From: a virus
Direction: 5' to 3' (one strand)
IMG/VR virus record: IMGVR_UViG_3300030106_005012
Location: 1-30,005 of that record
DNA length: 30,005 bases
Shown here: piece after piece, positions 1-5,865 of the stretch
Layout: each line of letters begins with the position of its first letter
Position numbering within the stretch: the stretch's first letter is position 1
The notes under the pieces: model-generated
The model's input: the letters and a program-made list of their open reading frames with translations, nothing else
What the model was told of the DNA's origin: nothing
Databases searched by the model: none
Translations under genes and position numbers: made by a program

Positions 1-22
1 TAAAGAAAGTAGGAAGGGGAAT

Positions 23-466
23 ATGATGCAGGCAATAAGTTTTTACAGCTTAAAGCTCAAGCGTAAGATAATGGTGAACGCACAAGATATTACCCTAGTT
101 CACCTTCCAAATGGCAGACCTGCTGCTAGGGCTACCGCTGAGTATGAAGGCAATACATATAGATTGTATAAGTTATTAAAGGATAAGGAAGCAGAGATAT
201 TAACTCAGGAGGTTAAGATGAATGTTATAGGAACGATAATGAATTTGTGGAATTTAAACAGAGGCTTACCAGCTTCAGGCAAGGTGGTCATCAAGGAAGG
301 TATCGATGTGATATCTGCTCTTGGTAGATCACTAAAGGATAATAAAATTACCGCTAAAGAAAAAGCTATCATTGTAAATGAAATACGTCAGTTTTCAAAT
401 GCGGCTATTAAAACATTGGAATCTATAACGATTCCTGAAGAAAAACCCAAGGGAAAGAAGAAGTAA
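23..466 (+). CDS. hypothetical protein (147 aa)
   Basis: I do not recognise this protein. It starts at the first of two adjacent ATG codons, after a purine-rich AGGAAGGGG at 11-19 that fits a ribosome binding site. It is basic and predicted mostly helical, with a Lys-rich C-terminus ending PKGKKK and no signal peptide or clear membrane segment. An internal Met at residue 17 (MVNAQ) is a possible alternative start but lacks a good binding site. It lies 47 nt upstream of the membrane-protein gene on the same strand, so the two are probably co-transcribed. The position suggests the end of the phage late region, which is inference only. Confidence 0.8.
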   Translation: MMQAISFYSLKLKRKIMVNAQDITLVHLPNGRPAARATAEYEGNTYRLYKLLKDKEAEILTQEVKMNVIGTIMNLWNLNRGLPASGKVVIKEGIDVISALGRSLKDNKITAKEKAIIVNEIRQFSNAAIKTLESITIPEEKPKGKKK

Positions 467-513
467 GAAAAAGGAATGGGAATACAGGGTACTTCTTTTA
501 ACTAGGAGGTATT

Positions 514-1887
514 ATGAAACTCATAAAAAAATTTAAAAAATATATACGAAAAGGTTTTCGGTATATAACCTCTATCCCTTTGCCGAAAGTTAAACTCCCC
601 AAGGTAAACATACCCATACCACAGATACAGATACGCAGTAAGTATAAGCGTGGTTTTAAAAAGACAGCTACAATATTTAGGGATATCATATCTGCTACAG
701 TAATCACTTCAGGATCTGTAGGATTACTAATATCGTACGTCAATCCACTCCCATTAATTAATAAATACTATACAACCACACCATTTGTGAATGATAACGT
801 GGCCCTACTGTATGCTAATGTTCAGACAGCAGTCTGGGTATCCATAGGATTAATTTCATTTGGATTACTTTTACACGTTAACAACTTTAAGGCTTGGAAA
901 AGAAACATTAGAGCCTTTCCAAGAGCAGTAATAAAATCCCCTAAGAGAATGTACAGGAAGCTAGTAGTCTTTAGAGACTGGTTCCTAGAAACCTGTAACA
1001 GGCTGAATGAAGAATCAGCCAAGTGGCACAGAATGTTTTCTGTTCTACGATCACCGTATAGTTTGTTACGAGGATTAGGATTTAGTCCACAGATGGCAGT
1101 CGCATTATTGACAGTAGGCTCGACTGCAACTACTGGTGTTGTGGTCAATGAGACTATCTTAGCCGACAGGTCTTTCTCTCGTGGAGATTCTGGTGTTTAT
1201 GCTGCTAGTGTTATCGGCAACGAGGCACCACTTGATATACCAACCTCGTACTCCGAGAAGGAAAACACTCTTAGAATCGACCTGGGAGCCACTCCTGTGC
1301 GTGAAATCACTATAGAAAATGTTACAGTGGGTACTGCCTACACAAACTCAACACTTCCACAAGGGGAAGCTAACGTTGTTCAGATATCAGGGAACCCTAA
1401 TGCAGAAAACTTTACTCCAACAAGATTAGAGGTTGGGGAATTAATCTTTGAAAAGAATCGGTGTAAGAAACTGACGCTTTCAGATATTAATGCACATACA
1501 ATACTAGTTGAAGGTAATGCCAGTGATGGACAATCCATAGCACCAAGTCCTGGAACAGCTAGGATGAGAGCTATAGGTGGTGGTCATCACCAAGCCGAGG
1601 CCATGATAACATCAGGTGGTACCTATGACCGAATATGGATTCAGGCTCCATCATCAGGAGTTAATGGAAAAGTAGGAACCTTAAAACTTAGTAACCTGTT
1701 TACTAAAGGTGGGGACTGTGTATTATCCAAGATGGATATTGGTACGTTAACTGTTAAATTAAATGAGATTGGTAATGGTGATGGATTTGCCACTAAAGAT
1801 TTCACGATAGCGACAACTGTGACTGGTGCTAATCTTTCCATTACTGATAACGTAGAAGTTTCAATATCAGAACCAGCAACTCAATAG
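514..1887 (+). CDS. membrane-anchored phage protein with beta-rich C-terminal domain
   Basis: Function unknown. A strong AGGAGGT at 504-510 sets the start. Residues 1-50 are very basic and contain a Pro-Lys-rich stretch (PLPKVKLPKV). Hydrophobic segments at about 58-76 and 103-122 look like membrane helices, with a short loop between them. A basic, aromatic linker follows, then a third hydrophobic segment at about 194-214. Residues 215-457 are rich in Thr, Val, Gly and Asn with alternating hydrophobic residues, as in a beta-sandwich or beta-helix ectodomain, and contain only two Cys. It could be a structural, entry or envelope-interacting protein, or a late membrane protein acting near lysis. 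Its 3' end overlaps the convergent small gene by 7 nt. Confidence 0.8.
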   Translation: MKLIKKFKKYIRKGFRYITSIPLPKVKLPKVNIPIPQIQIRSKYKRGFKKTATIFRDIISATVITSGSVGLLISYVNPLPLINKYYTTTPFVNDNVALLYANVQTAVWVSIGLISFGLLLHVNNFKAWKRNIRAFPRAVIKSPKRMYRKLVVFRDWFLETCNRLNEESAKWHRMFSVLRSPYSLLRGLGFSPQMAVALLTVGSTATTGVVVNETILADRSFSRGDSGVYAASVIGNEAPLDIPTSYSEKENTLRIDLGATPVREITIENVTVGTAYTNSTLPQGEANVVQISGNPNAENFTPTRLEVGELIFEKNRCKKLTLSDINAHTILVEGNASDGQSIAPSPGTARMRAIGGGHHQAEAMITSGGTYDRIWIQAPSSGVNGKVGTLKLSNLFTKGGDCVLSKMDIGTLTVKLNEIGNGDGFATKDFTIATTVTGANLSITDNVEVSISEPATQ

Positions 1888-2072
1888 TTAGGGTTGCTGT
1901 AAGTAGCGGCAGTCAGCTTTGAAGCTATGCTCATAAGCATAGTGTGGTCAAGGTTAGGATTGTCTTCCTTTAACTTTAAAAGAAAGAGCTTATATGTCGA
2001 GTATATTTTCGCCTCTCTCGAACGTATAGGCTCTTTTTCTTTGCCCATATATATACGTTCTATATTTGCCAT
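1881..2072 (-). CDS. hypothetical small protein (63 aa)
   Basis: A charged 63-residue frame, convergent with and overlapping the end of the 514-1887 gene. Its composition (Lys/Glu-rich N-terminus, then an amphipathic helical stretch such as DHTMLMSIASKL) looks like a real small protein. However, no Shine-Dalgarno sequence precedes the ATG at 2072, and the U-tract of a leftward terminator ends only 16 nt upstream. A TATACT box lies 6 nt before the ATG on the minus strand, so a leaderless transcript is conceivable. It may equally be a shadow frame. Not recognised. Confidence 0.4.
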   Translation of the reverse strand: MANIERIYMGKEKEPIRSREAKIYSTYKLFLLKLKEDNPNLDHTMLMSIASKLTAATYSNPNY

Positions 2073-2088
2073 GGAAAAAGTATACCAT

Positions 2089-2144
2089 AAAAAAACCTAC
2101 ACTTGCTTACACAAGAAAAGAAAAGAAAAGTAAACAAGTGTAGG
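2089..2144 (-). terminator. intrinsic terminator T1 (leftward)
   Basis: Arms CCTACACTTG at 2096-2105 and CAAGTGTAGG at 2135-2144 are perfectly complementary. After one mismatch the stem continues for four more pairs (2107-2110 with 2130-2133). The loop is a repeated AAAAG purine tract on the plus strand (pyrimidine on the transcript). Seven A residues at 2089-2095 give a U7 tract on the minus strand, so it terminates leftward transcription. The plus-strand side (ATTTTA) is a weaker U-tract. Confidence 0.85.
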
Positions 2145-2193
2145 ATTTTAACCTACTATCTACCGAAAGGTAATAGATATAGGAGAAGAAACA
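2089..2193 (-). ncRNA. candidate phage small RNA (~105 nt)
   Basis: A sigma-70-like leftward promoter at 2199-2227 lies about 105 nt upstream of terminator T1, with no convincing minus-strand frame between them. The predicted RNA starts near 2193 with a pyrimidine-rich leader. It then folds a hairpin over 2152-2183: outer arms CCTA/TAGG, inner arms UAUU/ACC-type pairing around a four-base loop at 2165-2168, with small bulges. It ends in the T1 stem, whose loop is a CUUUU repeat, plus U7. Promoter, structure and terminator are seen in the sequence; expression is inferred. The 5' leader contains UCUCCUA, complementary to the core of the AGGAGA sites before the genes at 22547 and 29855. Confidence 0.5.
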
Positions 2194-2198
2194 TATAT

Positions 2199-2227
2199 AT
2201 GTTAAATAGTAGTTTGTCCTTTGTCAA
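2199..2227 (-). promoter_or_regulatory. sigma-70-like leftward promoter for the candidate small RNA
   Basis: On the minus strand TTGACA (2222-2227) is separated by exactly 17 nt from TAACAT (2199-2204). The -35 box is a perfect consensus match and the -10 matches 4 of 6. It begins four bases after the U-tract of terminator T2, so it would restart transcription directly after termination. Confidence 0.6.
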
Positions 2228-2231
2228 TAAT

Positions 2232-2278
2232 AAAAACCCCACACCTGAAAAGAGAAAGGTAAAACAGGTGTGGGGTTT
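2232..2278 (-). terminator. intrinsic terminator T2 (leftward)
   Basis: A perfect 14-bp stem: AAACCCCACACCTG at 2234-2247 and CAGGTGTGGGGTTT at 2265-2278, with a 17-nt purine-rich loop. The minus-strand transcript ends GGGG then U5, so it is oriented for leftward transcription. It is the main candidate for ending transcription from the replication operon or from the promoter candidate at 2513-2541. Confidence 0.85.
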
Positions 2279-2337
2279 AGGGTCTGCGAGCAATTATAGG
2301 AGTTGGGAGGCTCATAGCTGTGCAAAAGAGGTCTTGC

Positions 2338-2371
2338 TTACTGGAGAAAATCTGGACAAAATATCCAGTAA
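2338..2371. repeat. inverted repeat with alternative pairing
   Basis: TTACTGGA at 2338-2345 and TCCAGTAA at 2364-2371 are perfect 8-bp arms. Between them, CTGGA at 2352-2356 can instead pair with TCCAG at 2364-2368. The two pairings use the same right arm and so exclude each other in the RNA. The element lies in the transcribed spacer upstream (in the leftward sense) of T2. Its role is unknown. Confidence 0.6.
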
Positions 2372-2512
2372 ACAGCGAATTTTTATTTTATATACCTAGG
2401 GATAAATAACAATGTTGTTAAGTGCATACGTTAGTAGGAGGTACACGATAGTCAACAAACACATTTAGGTACACAGCATATTTAATAATTGCTCGAATAT
2501 TTAATTTTGTAA

Positions 2513-2541
2513 ATTATATATACAATTTACAAACAAAGCAA
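2513..2541 (-). promoter_or_regulatory. possible leftward promoter with overlapping palindrome
   Basis: On the minus strand TTGCTT (2536-2541) lies 17 nt from a perfect TATAAT (2513-2518), just after the stop codon of the 2557-3069 gene. A perfect inverted repeat, TTGTAAATT at 2507-2515 and AATTTACAA at 2524-2532, covers the -10 box and could be an operator. The -35 matches only 3 of 6, and the region is so AT-rich that a chance match is possible. If real, it would make an RNA of about 275 nt ending at T2. Confidence 0.35.
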
Positions 2542-2556
2542 GACTTGTACGCTTAT

Positions 2557-3069
2557 TTATAAAAGACTAGCTATAAAAATTTCAATATGCTTCCACTCTA
2601 TGTATTTATCAAGGCCAATATCATAAACAAATTCTTCAAGAGATTCTTTGTTCTGTGGCCCATGTTCTGCAATAAAATCTTCTAACCTGTCAAGCATTTC
2701 TTCTACGTCATACAACGTCTTTTCCTCCTTAATATTTCTAATATGTCCGCCGATAGAGCAAATACTGTTTTTGTAGCGTGTTGGTACAGATCTACTACAA
2801 GCAGTTTTTACAGTTTTTTCACGCCCTTTTATCTTTCTTGCTTCTTTTTTTGAGTTAGTATCCCAATTTCTAATGCGCCTGCCTTTTCCACCGTCCCAAC
2901 AATCAACGCAGTACCCGTCACCTAGTATTCCCACAGCGTAGCATGTGGCAGAAATACAAGTACCATAACTTTTAAATGGTATTGTAGCCCCAAGGGACGG
3001 TGTGATTTGGTAAGAAATCATTTGTTTAATAATCGGGCCTAATTTAAAATCTATATATTTTGTTTCCAT
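2557..3069 (-). CDS. hypothetical Cys-containing protein (170 aa)
   Basis: Last gene of the leftward replication operon, 22 nt after the methyltransferase gene, with AAGGA placed correctly before the ATG. Not recognised. Cys38, Cys43, Cys54 and Cys57 (the last pair in GYCVDCWDGG) could form a zinc site and are followed by a basic stretch around residues 61-90. The C-terminal half is acidic and helical (residues about 115-165). A zinc-binding nucleic-acid protein is a guess. Its place next to two methyltransferases is compatible with a role in modification or anti-restriction. Confidence 0.75.
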   Translation of the reverse strand: METKYIDFKLGPIIKQMISYQITPSLGATIPFKSYGTCISATCYAVGILGDGYCVDCWDGGKGRRIRNWDTNSKKEARKIKGREKTVKTACSRSVPTRYKNSICSIGGHIRNIKEEKTLYDVEEMLDRLEDFIAEHGPQNKESLEEFVYDIGLDKYIEWKHIEIFIASLL

Positions 3070-3091
3070 TATTTCCTTCTTTCTTTTATTT

Positions 3092-4075
3092 CTATAATAA
3101 TACAGGTTGTGTTGATGTTATTCTTCTAACTGCAATGTCTAGGTATTCCTTATTAAGATCAACACCAACGCTTTTTCTACCATACTTTTGTGCTACTGCT
3201 GTTGTAGTCCCAGAACCTACGAATGGGTCTAAAACCACACCATCTTTAGGGCAACCCGCCAGTATGCAGGGTTCAATTAATTTTTCTGGGAATGTAGCAA
3301 AGTGTACCTCTGAATATGGTTGTGTGGCTATGGTCCAAACACTGCGTTTGTTACGGCCATTAGGGTGTGTAGCGTTTGGCATTGCTTTTTTTTGACTTGT
3401 ACCCATGGTTAAGTCTATTTGTTTCCTAGCTGGACCTGTAGGGTGGTCTATCATTCCCTTGCCTCCGTAATTGTCCCATGACGCTTCGTTACCAGTTATT
3501 TCTCTTATAGCATCAGCATCATAGTAGTATTTAGGACTCTTGGTTAACAGGAAGATATACTCATGTGCTTTAGTTGGCCTGTCGTGTACACTTTCAGGCA
3601 TTGGGTTAGGTTTACTCCAGATTATATCTGACCTTAGATACCAACCATCTGCTTGTAAAGCAAAAGCAACTTTCCAAGGGATACCAACTAGATCTTTTGG
3701 TTTTAATCCTGGAACAGCTTTACGAGAGGTACCAACACCATCTTTTCCTAGCTGACCTCTGTTTACATAATTAGAAGATTTCCTAACTGTTTGTTCGGGT
3801 TCAGCACCGCCTTGGCTACTATAACTATCCCCAAGATTTAACCAGACAGTGCCAGTTGGTTTCAACACTCTCCAGACTTCCCTAAAAACTTCAACCATTG
3901 TGTTAGCATATTCTTCTGGGGATTCTTCTAAACCTATTTGCCCATTAATCCCATAATCCCTAAGCCCATAGTAAGGGGGGCTAGTAACTACACAATCAAC
4001 AGAACCATCTGGTATTGGTATCTGTCTGCTATCGCAGTTGTACAAGGTTACAAATTCATTATTAAATATTTCCAT
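3092..4075 (-). CDS. DNA amino-methyltransferase, beta class (N4-cytosine or N6-adenine)
   Basis: S-adenosylmethionine-dependent DNA methyltransferase of the N6_N4_Mtase family. The catalytic motif TSPPYYGL lies at residues 31-38 and the SAM-binding motif DPFVGSGTT at 283-291. This order, catalytic motif first, defines the beta class. The SPPY form is most common in N4-cytosine enzymes, although some N6-adenine enzymes share it, so the modified base is not certain. A target-recognition stretch fills roughly residues 90-260. At 327 residues it is full length. AAGGAGAAGG precedes the start. No partner restriction enzyme lies nearby, so it is a solitary phage methyltransferase, most likely protecting phage DNA from host restriction. 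The C5 methyltransferase is directly upstream. Confidence 0.93.
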   Translation of the reverse strand: MEIFNNEFVTLYNCDSRQIPIPDGSVDCVVTSPPYYGLRDYGINGQIGLEESPEEYANTMVEVFREVWRVLKPTGTVWLNLGDSYSSQGGAEPEQTVRKSSNYVNRGQLGKDGVGTSRKAVPGLKPKDLVGIPWKVAFALQADGWYLRSDIIWSKPNPMPESVHDRPTKAHEYIFLLTKSPKYYYDADAIREITGNEASWDNYGGKGMIDHPTGPARKQIDLTMGTSQKKAMPNATHPNGRNKRSVWTIATQPYSEVHFATFPEKLIEPCILAGCPKDGVVLDPFVGSGTTTAVAQKYGRKSVGVDLNKEYLDIAVRRITSTQPVLL

Positions 4076-4091
4076 TCCTTCTCCTTTATTT

Positions 4092-5009
4092 TTACAATAG
4101 TTTCTCTATTATTTTTTTAACTACTACAGTAGTAACAGCATTTCCTAGAGTTTTATATCTCTGGGTGTCTGACAATCCTTCGGTCCAACCATCAGGGAAT
4201 CCTTGTAGCCGTTCCACTTCTGTAGGTACTAGTTTTCTTACACCGTCATTTGTTAGAATTAACGGGACATTATGCCCCCCTGTGCCCATGTTGGCTGTTA
4301 GAGTAGGGCAAATATTATTTTTATTTTCTCTTACATAAACTCTCCGCCATTGATAAAATGTGTCTTTAGAAGTAATGTGTTTTATTAAATCTTTGTACAT
4401 ATATTTATCTGCCCGATAATAAAATTTTTCATCTGCTGTTGGTTTTATTATGTCCGTAATGTTAGGCATAGTATTTGAATAAGTAAAAGAAAAAAAATCG
4501 TCAGAGATCTTATTTTCAAAACTTCCGACAATAAAGACCCTCTCTCGGTTTTGTGGAACACCATGATCTTTACTGTTAAGAACCTGCCATTCAACTCCAT
4601 ATCCTAAAGCGGAGAGAACCCTAAGAATTGTTTGGAAAGTTTCTCCCTTGTCGTGTGATAGCAAACCTTTGACGTTTTCAAGTAACAAATATTTGGGCCG
4701 TTTAGCTAAAAGAATCCTTGCGATATCAAAAAAGAGAGTTCCTCTAGTTTCGTTAAATCCTTCACGCCTGCCTGCTACACTAAATGCTTGGCAAGGGAAT
4801 CCTCCAACCAAAAGGTCAAAGTCTGGGAGCTGCTCCCCATCGATTGTAGTTGCGTTTCCGTAATTCTTTACTCCTGGAAAATGTTTTTCGTATACCTGTA
4901 TTGCATACTTATCTATTTCAGAATACCCGATAACTTCTACTTCTTTCGATGCCATTTGAATACCTAATTCAAAACCGCCTATTCCACTAAATAAACTAAA
5001 TACTTTCAT
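4092..5009 (-). CDS. DNA (cytosine-5)-methyltransferase
   Basis: A complete 305-residue C5-cytosine methyltransferase (Dcm family). It transfers a methyl group from SAM to carbon 5 of cytosine in DNA. Visible motifs: I, FSLFSGIGGFELG (residues 4-16); IV, GGFPCQAFS with catalytic Cys73; VI, ENVKG (111-115); VIII, QNRERVF (153-159); and X, TLGNAVTT near the C-terminus. The target-recognition region between VIII and IX is short, as expected for phage enzymes. The start overlaps the stop of the RusA gene by 4 nt (ATGA), so the two are translationally coupled. The recognition sequence cannot be read from the protein. Likely role: self-modification against host restriction. Confidence 0.95.
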   Translation of the reverse strand: MKVFSLFSGIGGFELGIQMASKEVEVIGYSEIDKYAIQVYEKHFPGVKNYGNATTIDGEQLPDFDLLVGGFPCQAFSVAGRREGFNETRGTLFFDIARILLAKRPKYLLLENVKGLLSHDKGETFQTILRVLSALGYGVEWQVLNSKDHGVPQNRERVFIVGSFENKISDDFFSFTYSNTMPNITDIIKPTADEKFYYRADKYMYKDLIKHITSKDTFYQWRRVYVRENKNNICPTLTANMGTGGHNVPLILTNDGVRKLVPTEVERLQGFPDGWTEGLSDTQRYKTLGNAVTTVVVKKIIEKLL

Positions 5010-5374
5010 CCAGTTTCCTCTATTTCTATAATTGTTTTCTCTTCCTTCCCCACTACAAATTGCACTGGAGCATTTGATATATACTCACTACTGTCATCTA
5101 TAAATAATTTACAGTCTTTGACTAACACATCTATAATCTTTTTTGAGGCCGCTAAAAAATTGTCGCCATCCCTTTTTCTATTTTGTTTAAAATGAAATAT
5201 AAATGTAAGTGTGGCATGGCCCTTGACTGGCTGTATCTTTTGCTCTTTGCATCGAGCCCAAACAAGTGTTAAGAAATCTTTTACATCTTTCTTGTACATA
5301 TCCGACCAATGCCTGCGCCTGTTTGGTAGCAACTTTTGCGGAATCCTGGAATCTATAACTAAAGTTTGTTTCAT
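5006..5374 (-). CDS. rusA: RusA-family Holliday junction resolvase
   Basis: A 122-residue endodeoxyribonuclease of the RusA family, which cuts four-way DNA junctions symmetrically as a dimer. The acidic metal-binding signature is present: RDGDN with Asp69 and Asp71, a helix (AASKKIIDVLVKD), then FIDDSS with Asp93/Asp94, matching the Asp triad of Escherichia coli RusA in spacing. The N-terminal IPQKLLPNRRRHW and the beta-strand THATLTF-like segment near residues 53-61 also fit. The length is typical. It is coupled by 4-nt overlaps to the sigma-like gene upstream and the C5 methyltransferase downstream. It would resolve recombination or replication intermediates before packaging. Confidence 0.9.
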   Translation of the reverse strand: MKQTLVIDSRIPQKLLPNRRRHWSDMYKKDVKDFLTLVWARCKEQKIQPVKGHATLTFIFHFKQNRKRDGDNFLAASKKIIDVLVKDCKLFIDDSSEYISNAPVQFVVGKEEKTIIEIEETG

Positions 5375-5865
5375 GCTGACACCTTTGCTTTTATTTTTTT
5401 AATAGCAGTTTTTTCTATCTGCTCAACCCTTTGTTTAGATACTCCCATTTTTTCCCCTATTTCGCTTTGGGTTTTTGTTGTACCTTGACCCCCTAATCCA
5501 TACCTGTCAACTATTACTAGTTTGTACCGACTAGGGAGACCGCTAAGAATTTCTTCGATTTGCCTATCTATGTGCTCTTTGTTGGGCTTTAGTTTAAGTT
5601 GTCGCACAAACAGCCTTTTTTGCCTATCTGCAACACTAATCACTTCGGTTACAGCCCTTTCTTTATACAAATCCATAAACGATGGCGGGAGCCTAAGAAG
5701 CTCGTTGCAATCACACTCTACTTCATAGACTGTAGTTCTTCTTTTGCCGTGGGCAGGGTGTGTCCAAACCACAATCCCGTGGTGCCCAATGTGGTTAGTA
5801 TAATTCTTGCTAGTAATAACAACTTCGTCACCATAATAAAATTTTCTGCCTCTATATATTGTCAT
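5371..5865 (-). CDS. sigma-70 region 4-like protein with extra N-terminal domain
   Basis: Residues about 104-162 match sigma-70 region 4: LSGLPSRYKLVIVDRYGLGG, then a helix-turn-helix with SEIGEKMGVSKQRVEQIEKTAIKKIK. This part of a sigma factor reads the -35 box and touches the RNA polymerase beta flap. No region 2 or 3 is present. Residues about 10-60 (YGDEVVITS, HHGIVVW) resemble a small SH3/KOW-type beta barrel; that is a weak judgement by eye. Cys51 and Cys53 are adjacent. At 164 residues it is too short to be a full sigma factor and may be a transcription regulator or co-sigma switching to phage late genes. It overlaps the primase-helicase gene by 14 nt, with GGGGGG before its ATG. Confidence 0.8.
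   Translation of the reverse strand: MTIYRGRKFYYGDEVVITSKNYTNHIGHHGIVVWTHPAHGKRRTTVYEVECDCNELLRLPPSFMDLYKERAVTEVISVADRQKRLFVRQLKLKPNKEHIDRQIEEILSGLPSRYKLVIVDRYGLGGQGTTKTQSEIGEKMGVSKQRVEQIEKTAIKKIKAKVSA

Noticed and set aside
2281-2345. Possible tRNA, because of an AGTTGGGAGGCTC stretch resembling a D-arm
   Set aside because: No matching anticodon stem, TpsiC arm or acceptor stem could be drawn.
2103-2399. 98-residue plus-strand frame crossing the terminator block
   Set aside because: It runs through both terminator hairpin T2 and the right arm of T1 and overlaps the candidate small RNA promoter; its composition follows the structured DNA and the only AGGAG nearby is too far from an ATG.
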